Positions 38,136 through 50,100 of a stretch of DNA of 64,000 bases are shown piece by piece. Below the pieces are notes generated by a model. The model was not told the origin of the DNA. It saw nothing but the letters and a program-made list of their open reading frames with translations, and made no database searches. The DNA comes from Membranipora membranacea. Its lineage: Eukaryota; Bryozoa; Gymnolaemata; Cheilostomatida; Membraniporidae. The stretch is from assembly GCA_914767715.1 (NCBI GenBank), contig OU612069.1:9545387-9609386 (forward strand). Direction: 5' to 3'. The translations under genes and the position numbers were made by a program. Positions within the stretch are counted from its first letter, which is position 1, and each line of letters opens with the position of its first letter.

Positions 38136-41100
38136 GTTGGTTGGTTGGTTGGTTGATTGGTTGGTTGGTTGATTTGCTGGTTGGTTGGTTGGTTGGTTGA
38201 TTGTTTGATTGATTGGTAAATGGTTGTTGATAATGAATTAATTACTGACTTTGTCAAAACCTTCAATGTATAAGGTAATCATCTAAATATATTTTAGATA
38301 TGTAAGGAGGAGAGATGTATAGTAGTCATAGGAGATGAGTGTGAGATACACGCTGACTGTAATTCTCATCCCCAATATGCATATAACAGATGTGTAGAGG
38401 GAGCCTGTGAGTCCGACTTCCTACCATACACCAACTGTACCTCTTCTGATCATTGCGGTAAGCAGAATTACTGAACGGCCTCATCAAAATTTGTCTAAAA
38501 TGTTCTTATCTATCATATCTAAAGAACAAATAGATAATTGCGAGTCTCAGGGAAAAAGGTTTTTGTGTTCCCTGCTAGCAGGCTGATGTTCTCATTGGTC
38601 AGTGGTAAGCAATTTCATGGACCTCTTCTGATCATTGCAGTGAGCAAGGTGTCTTGGAATCAGAAAGACTGATGCCATAAAAGCAAATTATCACCATCAC
38701 TCAAATCATATCCATCCATTATATCAGGTCTTTCAATGAGGCAGATTTGTTCCAAAATTGTTCACTTAGAATTGATATAGTTCCGTTTGTGAGTGAGCCA
38801 TCTTGGGACGAAACCCCCAGAATCAATCAGGTAATGATGTAGGCTGCTTTTAATTGAACGACAGCTCGGCATCACTTGAACTCATCATTTAACTTGGCAA
38901 TAAATTGCTCTTGTGTATGCAAAGATTGGCCACATGAAATATAAATATAACCAGTTATTTTGGTAATAAATTGAGGGATTATCGAAAAAATTAACTATCA
39001 TCTGTATCAAGCCTGTGGCTGCAGTCAATTAATTGCGACTGATTCTATTGGCTAATTTCCATACAATATGTTCAGCTCTACACATGGTCCAAGGTACCAA
39101 TCATTGTTTAAGAGGTACAGTTTGTATAGGCCTCAGAAACTCAGTACAGTCGTGCAGTGGTCTTTGCCGAATCAATACGGTTTGAGCTTAAACACCATCT
39201 GCTTACTTGACTGTCACAAGGGTAAATTTGCGAGCTTATCAAGCAACATTACTGAGCAGTATATTCCCAACAATACAGAAGGTTGGCATCATCCTTGAGG
39301 AATAATCAAACATTGCCTTTCTCATAGTATGTCTTCGTTCTTGGATCCGGATATCAATCACCTGTTTTTTTAATGTTATTTATAGGTAGCTTTGCAATCT
39401 GTATTGATAATATCTGCAAATGGCCAGAAGATAATACGGGCAACATCTTACCCACCCCACCTTCTGTTACGTGTGACCCTATGGAGGAAGAGCCATGTGA
39501 CCATGTGATCCAGGGAGGAATCTGCACTAACTCCAGTGATTACAGTACTCGGACTGTATGTGACTGTGTGACAGAATATCAGAAGTTATATGGTCACTGT
39601 GTGCCTACAATATACTGTAAGTGTGGATAGTCCACATTATACTGTAAGTGTAGATAGTCCACAATAGACTGTAAGTGTAGATAGTACACAATATACTGTT
39701 AGTGTGGATAGTACACAATATCCTGTAAATGCGGATAGTCCATAATATACTGTAAGTGTGGATTGTCCACAATATACTGTAATTGTAGATAGTACACAAT
39801 ATACTGTAAGTGTGGATAGTCCACAATATACTGTAAGTGTGGATATTCCACAATATAATGTAAGTGAGGAAAGTCCACAATACACTGTAAGTGACTGTGT
39901 GACATGATATCAGAAGTTATATGGTCACTGCGTGCCTACAATATACTGTAAGTGTGGATAGTCCACATTATACTGTAAGTGTAGATAGTCCACAATAGAC
40001 TGTAAGTGTAGATAGTACACAATATACTGTAAGTGCGGATAGTACACAATATCCTGTAAGTGAGGATAGTCCACAATATACTGTAAGTGTGGATAGTCCA
40101 CAAAATACTGTAAATGTGAATAGTCCACAATATACTGTAAGTGTGTATAGTCCACAATACACTGTAAGTGTTGATAGTCCACAATATACTGTAGGTGTGA
40201 ATAGTCCACAATACATTATAAGTGTAGATAGCCCGCAATACAGCTGTACATCGTTAGTGAGAAGGAGAGACAAATTGCAATACATAATCGATACACAGAC
40301 TGTATAGAACATGAATAGCATTTCAGTACTAGTATTTACTAGTATCCACTAGTACATACTAGTACTGAACTGTAGTTCATGATCAGTACTAGTTTGCCTG
40401 ACTAGAAAATTCTTTTGTGTGTGTGTCGTCTGAAAGACCTGTATTGCTATACAGCAGTGATATCTTGCGGGCATAACATGCAGGCTCGAATACATTGTTT
40501 TAGCCTGTGATGATGAGACACCTTGTCCTAATGAACATATATGTGGGGGTGGTCAGTGTTACCAGAAATGCAGTCAGCAGAGAGACGTGTGTGAGAATGG
40601 GTTAGTCTGCACTCATGGCGGTGTGTGCGGTTTTCCGTGTGAATCTACCCCACAATGCCCTCCTGATACTAAGTGTGTGAACGGCAGATGTGAAAAGATG
40701 GTTAGTGTTTGTTGTTGCTGTTGTTTGTTTTTGTTGAGACTTTTTACAAATTGCGTTAATCTCAAAAAAATGATTAGACTTTTTTGACTGTTTCAGGACT
40801 GCATTAGCTTTGTCATGCATCCTCAGAAATCAGTGACAAGGCATTCTGCGCATGCTCAGCTCTGGGCATGAGCTGATCTCTGCAAAATTGAGCCTCGGAA
40901 TTCCGAAGCCATCTGATTGGCTACCTGCTCTGGTGACATACTTCCCAAAGTGTGCGGATTTGTTATCAATAGTTATCCTCTCTTGTCATTATTAGCTGAT
41001 TTTGATTGACAGTTTATACAGGGGATATCCCATTTCCCCTTTCCAAAGTTGCAATCAGAACCCAAACTAAACTCATTGTTCTTGCACATGCGCAAATTCA

Positions 41101-44100
41101 AGTCACGCATGATGCATACTTAGCCTTACGACACCTGCTTTGTGGTAATGATACCCTAGTTTATCAGTGATCTACATGCCCAGTCAGATCACGAGAGTCA
41201 GTATGGTGACAAGGTGTGACAATGCTAGGGCTGCAATAGTTAAAGGCATCCAAATCTTTTACTTTTAATAATAATAATAATAAAGTTTATATGTGAAACG
41301 CTTAATAAAATTGCAGAGCAAAAATTTCTAAGCGTTATTACATTAAAACTAATAAAATAAAGGTGAAATAAAATGGATAAAATATGTGCATGAGGATAAA
41401 ATTAAAACATAATTCTGATACTGCTATATAAATCTATTTTACAATGGTTTTCAAATATGAAATGTTTGAACGTGTAACACATTGACCAAATAAGCAAACT
41501 TTTGATTGTCACAATGCATGGTGAAAATTCTTACCTAAATAGTGCCATCTTATACTCACCTAGCTGTGCAAATAAAATGGGAAATAAAAACAAATCTGCA
41601 GACGCAATCTTCAGACCTAACCATATCTGAGGAGAAATATTCACCAAATCTCTTTATTTTGTTAATGTCAGATCTTTTATTTCTCTTTTCACTAGTGTAC
41701 GCCGTCATATTTTAACGGATATTATTGGGGCGGAGAGCTTGGCTGCTCTAACCCAGCTCAGAGGTGTATTGACGGTATCTGCCGCCCTCTGGCTGAGACT
41801 GATTTAGATTGCCCTTCTGGAACCTTCAGGCTAAGTGGGCTGTGCGTCGCTTCCTGTAATTCAGGTGGGTGTGTTTCACTTCCTGTTCTTCAGGTGGATG
41901 TTTGTCACTTCCTGTATGTCGAGTGGGTGGGTTTCACTTCCTGGGTGTTATGTTCCGCAAGGCTCTTTTAAGTTTAAGTTTTGATTTGATGTTACTCAGA
42001 TGGGTGCCCGCTGTATAGCTCTAATAGTCATCATTTTAACAAAAAATTACTCGTATATTGGATCAAAGAGTAAAAAAAAAAATTTTCTTATTTTAATTCA
42101 TGACAAGGTGTTTTATGACTTGGCAGTTGCCTCAAACTGTTGTGAACCCATTATATGCACAACAGCTGAACTCTTCTTTGTTCCTGCTACATAGATGACC
42201 AATGCCCGGAGATCTGTGCTGTGGGGGCATGCTCTGGTTCCTGCTCTCGATCAAAGCAATGCCCTCACCGATATAAATGTATGAGTGGCAGATGTTACCA
42301 TCCGTGCTATAGACAATCTGAGTGTGGCCCATACGATGGGAGATATCAGTGCAAACTTGGTTTATGGTATATATCCAGCGGAATTTGTTCTTACGTTGCC
42401 CCAAATGTGCCCACTACTCCCAAGGTGGGTGAAAACATGTTATGTGAAAGCTACGGTTGACCAAAACCGTGAATTTGTCAACCGTAGAATGCCTTCTGTT
42501 TTTAGCAATTTCAAGTTGCAATACTGTTAATCATATAAGAGTTTATTGCCATCATGTGAGATATGTAAACTGGAACTTGTCTAATAAAGAAGAAATGATA
42601 TTACTCAAAAAACCATTGACCTGAGCGATGATACAGAATATGATGAACCTTAGCAGTATGGTACTCGTAGACTGCAACAGGGACTGCAACAGATGCTGCA
42701 CCAGGGGCTGCAACAGATCGCTTAGCGTCATCATTGAGTTCTATATCTGGAATAGCATCATTACCTTTCTTTTGAAAACAATGGGCTTGCAAAAATAGCC
42801 AAGCCCTAGTTGCAAACTAGAAATGCCCAAATTATCAACGCTGAGGACATTATTGATCACAATACAATTTTCCAGGCTGTATGATTCATGATAATAGGGA
42901 CAGCCAATGAGATCAAAGTCAGATGTGTTCCTGTGTTGAGTGTTCTAAATGTACAACGATATGATACTATTTCCATTCCATGAGGAGAATTTAATTCAGT
43001 GCTCTGTATACATTATGTTCTGTAGCACTACCTGGATATCACAAGAGCCATAGGGTGTGACTTTCATGGAGATTGGAGTGTCAAAGAGGCTGGACTCACC
43101 TGTGAGCTTGGATTGGGTAATCCCAACACAGGTACCAACTATTATTTCGAAATAACTCAAAAGGGACTTTAAAATCATACATAAGGTACCTTCTTAAATC
43201 TTCTTCAGATTGTTCCATATCAATGTAAACAAACTCTAATACATATTTGGCACATGTAAGGAATCAGAATTGGGTGATCTATCATCCTGGATAGGGATAA
43301 GAGAAAGTGAATCTGAACCGCAGGCCCACTTTAGAGCCACACTTATAATTATGGTGGCTTAATAGCGAGGTATTGCGGTACGTATCATGTTATCACCAGA
43401 GAAACAGTGTATTTAAACATACATGTACCCGCTTTTGCATAGAACACAAAAAATTCATTAATTATTAATTACGCGTAAATATCAAAGTATAACTTTTGCG
43501 GCTGTCTGCTACATTAATCATAGTCCTCTTCTACCGTCAGGTGGTGGTGCTGGATTCATGGCATACGATGTTCTGGCCTTCACATGCTTCAGAGACTCTG
43601 ACTGCAAGTCCTCACTGCTCTACTGTGTCGGAGGGTTCTGTACGATAGGGTGTACCTGTAGAGGTAGCGAGTGTCCAGATGAGAGAACCGCCTGTGTATC
43701 TAAGTTCCCTGATGATAAAGATCACACTAGATACTTCTATCATCTGAGGTAGAAACCCTCATTGTCTAATTAGCTACTGTACAAGCTTGCTACCTATAAG
43801 CTTTTTTGTTAACTTGCTTCTTTCTCAGATTATGTCAGCCATAGTTAAATAATTCAACCTCAGCAATACAAATCCGGCCAATCAAATGCTTCAGCATTAA
43901 ACCCATTAGCTTTTTGTTTTAATATCCTGTCAGTACTTGATTAAAGGGCAACCAAGGTTTCAAACATGTTCTCATTGATTGATAGCAGATTGCACCTACT
44001 GTATATAGGGAAATAGGGAAAAAGACCAAATCTAATTCGGATGATTATTCAGCCAGAGTTATTGGGAAACATTTCATCCATCAGGTACTCAAACTCAGCT

Positions 44101-47100
44101 AAAATAGAATACCACAGAGCAGTTTCCTGTTCCTGTTATTATTTAGCCTGTACTCTATCATCATCACAGCAATGTCTTGGAATCTCCCCTAAATTGAAGT
44201 GTTACCCAGCTTAGAGTCAGCAACTACTTTGAGTTTTGCATCGCATAATGCTCAAAGCTGATGCTGCCTAGCACATAATTTATTACCCATTAATGCATCG
44301 CTGCGAAACCTTGGTTGCCCTTTAAGCTCACGGGTCAGAGTCAGTGATTACAAGAATGATTAACCTGACAGGAAGTAATGAAATCAGTAATACCTTTATA
44401 AGCTTCGGCTTCTTATCGTCCCCAGATGTAATGGCACTGCGTAGTACTTAAACACAAAAAAATACGTAGCTTCCAGGGGGGTCTTTCAAATAGCAACAGC
44501 CAAAATCCCAATCGCAACTCATTGAGTGAGCGATACCCTGCTAGGCTCTCGCTTTCATATCGCTCAGTCGTTGATAGAATCATATATACATTCTGAGTGA
44601 GCGATTTGAGAGTTGTTTTGTCTAATTGAAAGACCAAGTGAGTGATAATTTTGAGCGATGTGATAGTGATCACTTGCTTTAGTAACGCATCACTTTTTCT
44701 AATTGGAAAACCCCCAGAGTATAATATTGGTTTGGTCTCTCGGTAGACTTAAACAGCCTTGCCTTGTCTTGTTAACAGGCTTCTTTCTCATATCATGTCG
44801 GCCAATCAAACGCATAGATTTGATAGCTATCTTTGTTTTTATCTCCGGATGTAATGGCACCGCCCAGTACTGTAACATTGAAACAAATTCATATAGTTGC
44901 TAGACTATATATTGCTTTGGTCTTTCGGCAGCCTTAAACAGCCTTGTCTTGTCTTGTTAACTTGCCCCTTTCTCATATCATATCGGCCAATAAACTAATT
45001 CAGTAAAACAAATCGGCCAATCAAACAGATTCAGTAAAACAGATCAGACTATCAATTGCCTCAGTATGATAGCCATCTTTGTTTTTATCTCCAGATGTAA
45101 TGGCACCACCCAGTACTGCCCACCACGTACTTACTGCGGGTTACATGAAGGATTCCATGTGTGTCTGCCTCTGACAAACACAGCCTGCTGGAGACAGACT
45201 GATTGTGTGGATGTACACGGCGGTACTTCACTGTACTGTAAAATCCCTGCTGATACTGAGGAGGGTGTGTGTGTACTTGCTGAGGACACTGGAGCCTGGT
45301 GTTCTAACCTCGAGAATTGTGGTAAGTGTAATGAAGTTGGTTCTATTAAGGATGGCTTGCTTATAAAAAGGCTGTCCACTCACCATCAAAGTCAGTAGAC
45401 ATGTGCCCCATGTATAGTCTCCTCAAAGTCACAGATCAAGTCAGTCTCTGTCATATATAGATCAGGGTAGAAGGAAGCTTGGTATTCCATTGCTCAGCTT
45501 TCATAATATTTACAACTGCATATAAAAATGATGCCATGCTGCTGTGGGGATAAAGGGCGCTCAAGACCATAAAAAACCCTTACCCCCTATCAAAGTATTC
45601 AGTTGCTTTCTCATAAATTGTCTTGTATTTTGTTTTGTTTTGTCACCTTACCTGACTCCTATGTTATACTCTAGCTGATGGTATGTACTGTAAAGATAAC
45701 GCATGTGAGAAGATCAATGAGGGGATAATCCCATACTATGACTTCAGACCTGGTGAATATTATTATATATTAAATTATATATTATTTTTATACATATTTA
45801 TATTATATTACATATTAAATATCATCCTATCAGTTTCCTCCTCTGGTAATCGAATGAAACGTCTTCATGATTGCTTTATTGGTCACATTTGTTTGTGGGA
45901 TTTGTAGAATGGGTTGAGTGTTTTGACTATGTTGATTGGTTTGGACCAATTGATGCATTTGATAATGCCACAATTGCTATGAGGGGAGGATGAAGTGTAG
46001 ATAACTGGTCGTTTTCCCCCTCAATCCTAAAGATTTGAAGAGGCTTAAATCCAAATTATTGGAGTCTGAGGAGGACAGTGACGGGTATTTACTCTTGTTC
46101 CACCGTTCACTGAAATATCTAACTGACCTAATACAGTGCAGTTCACTTAATTCAAACCTCTGGGGACCACAAAAATTTGCTCTAATTGAGCAGAGTTTGA
46201 ATTAAGTGACATTAGAATGCATTGAGATCTGGCTGAAGGGACCAATTTTCCTTGTCTGAGTTAACAGGAGTTTTGAATTATAAAGTTTGAATTAACCAGC
46301 TTACACTGTACTTTTATCACCGCCCTTATCTTATTTTTCTGATTTTGTCAGATTTTGGGGACTTTAATCTTACTGCGGATGAGTTTGATGAGTCGAGGTA
46401 TCCCTGCCGTAAGCACGGCATACTCAATCTACGTTATGATGATAAGGAGGGGAGATGTGTGTGTCCAGATGGTAGTGTTATATACGGTAATCGATGCTTT
46501 TATACATCGGTCACGGGACATCTTAACTGTAAGTTTGAGATATACCATAGTTACTTGTGAGATGTGCTTATTTTCAACTGTTTTATTATTTCTGACATCA
46601 GTTGCTGCTATTAGGATCTTCATTGGTAAATAGAGTGATTGAACAGAAAAAAATCATAGAAAATAAAAAAGTCTTTTGTTTAATTGTTCAATGCTCATGG
46701 CAAAATCTTCAACACAAGTTGATTCAATAACTTATTAAATAGTTTTTAAAAGTGTATTTGATTTGGAATCATAGGAGAGTGATTTGTCTCTAAAACACAG
46801 TAGATCAATTCAAGACGATTTGCAGTGTTGATAAATCACTAGTTTACATATTATGGATACAGTTCAGAGTCTTGATAGTCAAATTATCAATTTATTGATA
46901 TGCAGTAGGCAGTATATATATCGAGGTATACACCAAGAGTGTTGAGGGCTGGAATAATCATCCTTGAAAGCTCCCACAGTGGGACTCGAACCCACAACTA
47001 CTGCGGCACCAATCGCCTGGCAGTGAATAGCATAGCAAGCACTAGTGTTGATAGCCGAATTATCAATTTATAGATACTTTCTATGTATATCTCATACCGA

Positions 47101-50100
47101 TTTGATCAGGTCAATCACAGTGTCAAACTACTTCTATTTTATAGATTGTTTCAATGATGAAGGCTGCCCAGGAGAGTTTGTTGAGTGTGTATCTAACCGC
47201 TGTTTGCCCAGGTGTATTCAGGGATACTCAGCCAGTAGTGAGTGGATATGTGTGCAGGGAGTAGCTCAGCCTAAATGCACTGTAAGTGGTTGTTGTAGAT
47301 ATAATTGTTGTTGTGGTTATTGTGATCGTGCATGTGAGTGTGCATGTGATTGTGATTGTGCATGTGATTGTGATTGTGCATGTGATTGTTGTTGTAGATA
47401 TGATTGTTGTTGTGGATGCAGTTGCTGTGGTTGTTGTTGTGATTGTTGTCGGTGTTGTGGTTTATAATGTTTTTGTTGTGGTTTATGTTGCTTTCGATTG
47501 CAATCTTTATGATTTCCCAAGTACCTCTCATCACTAGCAATAAAGATATGTTTATAGCTATGAAATGCTTAGACAGTAGGCCTCTGAGAACCCTTTGGCT
47601 CAACAGTACCAACAGATTGGTAGTGACCATTTGAGTAACATGTTTTAAGCCATGGAAGCATTTGGTTATTGTTATGATGTTAGGCTTGTTAAGTCTGGCA
47701 ATCTAAAAACCTCAGTTATATTTTTTTTAAAGTTTCCATTAATGGTTTCATGTGTTATTTTTTAGCGACACGCTGAGTGTGACTTAGACAGTCCCTGTAT
47801 ACAGGGATCATGTACTTCTCATTGTAAGGATGACCCTGAAGCCTGTGGGACTCATGCTATTTGTATAGATGGCACCTGTTATCAGCACCCAATGACACCA
47901 TCTAGATGCAGTGTGCTTCAGCTAACGTGGGTTCCATCGGAGAATATATGCGTAACTGGCTGCTCACTAGGTAATAAAGATGCATCTACATATCATGGTA
48001 CACTGAGACTGACTCTGGTTGAGGCGTGAAGATTACTGATTAACAGTAGACTACATTATCATCAAGTGAATGTTGAAAGGGAAACTTTAATCAGGGCCAA
48101 TTTACTCATTCCTGACTGACAAGATCTGAGAGGTAAAACTGGAAGAATACCTCCCTCTCCCTAAGATATACGCTCCTGATTAGTATCATTTTCCTTTGCA
48201 GACAGCGACTGCGTGTCAGGAGTTTGTGCTGCTGGTTTCTGTTCGTCCTCATGTGACCCGCTGCAGGGTATATGTACAGACGGTAGGACATGTCTAGGTG
48301 GACAGTGTCGTACAGAATGTGACACAGACACATCATGCCCTGATCACTTCAAGCAGGACTGTATCAATGGCATCTGTATGGAGAAATGTCAGGTATGGCT
48401 CTCACTCATATGGAGATTACATTATTTAGTATATGTATCTCTGATCGTGTGTCAGTTAGTTTAGTCTGAGTACCATATGTGTTCCCCCCTACTTCTAGAC
48501 AATTATCTCAAAAAACGTCAGGTACGACTACATAGAATAGATAACGGAAACAGTAGTTTATTGACAGTAGCGTGATACTCAGCCTTATGGTCGAGATTGT
48601 ATGAACTCCTAGGCCTTCAGCTTAAGTAGCTGACATATTATTGGATAGACAGGAGCATATAATGATCAATCTAACACCCTTTTTATTTCTATCTATGTAT
48701 GTTTGTCAATCCCTACTGCATAAAGAGAAAATACACCGCATTTAACTCTTTGACTACGCCGAGATTTCAGAGTAGTGCAGCAAAGATAAAGATAAGCTAT
48801 TTTTCTCTCGACCTGTTGCAAAAATTTTTTTGAGCAATTTCAGCAGTCAGGGTTATACTTGAATTTTGTTCGCACCTGCCTGCATCCAAATTGCCTGCAA
48901 ACTGAGAGGAATTTTGCGCTGAGTGTAGCGGGCCCGCCCTCAAGTCACCTTTATTTATCTCTCAGTCTTTGAACTGAGACAGAAGATTTTTGTATAAACA
49001 AAAGACAAGACAAGATTATTGCATTCTATGTAAACCACAAACCACATTGGCTACTATTTTATAACCTTGCAGAGTGAACTTCATTGTTCTGAGTTCTTGA
49101 CATGCAAGCTGGGGAATTGTGTCCGTCTATGTGGAAGAGACTCGGATTGTGGCAGTGGATTTTGGTGTACAGAGGGTTTGTGTGCTCCTGATTGTTCTCG
49201 GGCTCGACCATGCGGAGATGGGTAAACATCCCTAACATTGTATCTGTAACAATTGCCATGTCAATGCAGTATTATGTTTACAGTTTAAAATTCAGTCTAA
49301 AATATGAGCACAGAAAACCTGACAAGCGACTCAGTCAAATCAACAAAGCCTTGATTTGCTGGGAAATTTTCAACCATTCAAATTCCTTCCTAGCTGATCT
49401 CTATCTTTAGGTAGCGACTTTGCCTAAAAAGATCAATTACCAGCACTGACATAATATAATCACCTCATCTATATAATATACTATTTAAAAACTTTATAGC
49501 TTTATTTAGATCCTGTCACAAAGCTTTATACTGATGGCATAACTCAACAAATAGCCACGCCATGTATTTTACCGCTGATTCATAAATTCATATCAATGAT
49601 TACCGGATACCCAATACCAATCATTCATCCACAGCCATCCATCACAAGCAGTGTTCCATATCTATTTCTCTAGACATCAGTGTAGCTCCGAGACTTTCAG
49701 CTGCCGGACAACCTGTAGCAAGGACAGTGATTGTACAGTCTATCAGCTCTGTAATGAGGGCAAGTACTGTGAGACCCCCAGAGGCAGTGCTTGTGCGATC
49801 CATGAGGACTGTAGGATACCAAGGCTATACTTCTGTAATCCACATACTAACGGAACATGTGAACTGATAGACAAAACTGGATCACCTTGTCGCAAGCAGG
49901 ACTGCGGTAAGTTTAAGTTGCTACAAACAGGACAGACATACTTTGTTGTTGTTACTGTTGCTGTTGTATTTGTTGTTGTTGTTGCAGCTGTTGTTGTTGT
50001 TGCCGTATCTGTTGTTGTTGATGCTGCTGTTTTGTTCTTGTTCTTTTAATGTGTTGTCATTGTTGTTCTTCCTATATTTCTAAGGGTTGTTGCCAAGCAT

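Larger units (their letters stand above)
43807..45125. repeat. Three decayed copies of the intron 39 end and exon 40 start
   Basis: The active acceptor is at 45094 (TATCTCCAG, then ATGTAATGGCACC). Matching pieces lie at 44819-44872 (AG mutated to GG) and 44416-44450 (AG kept, early TAG). Upstream parts (TTAACTTGCTTCTTTCTCA) recur at 43808, about 44775 and about 44955. Copies are separated by a TTAA element and a family C MITE. Confidence 0.8.

Noticed and set aside
39600-40240. CRISPR-like regular repeats
   Set aside because: Units are directly adjacent with no unique spacers, and the context is an animal intron.
39605-40321. Several overlapping minus- and plus-strand frames with periodic Tyr/Ser content
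   Set aside because: They are translations of the 27-bp minisatellite in different frames.
44819-44903. Alternative exon starting CNGTAQYC
   Set aside because: The acceptor AG is mutated to GG and the frame stops after about 16 codons; treated as a decayed copy of exon 40.
47282-47470. Cysteine-dense continuation of exon 43
   Set aside because: It is a TGT-rich low-complexity tract after a consensus GTAAGT donor; the next exon at 47766 joins in phase without it.
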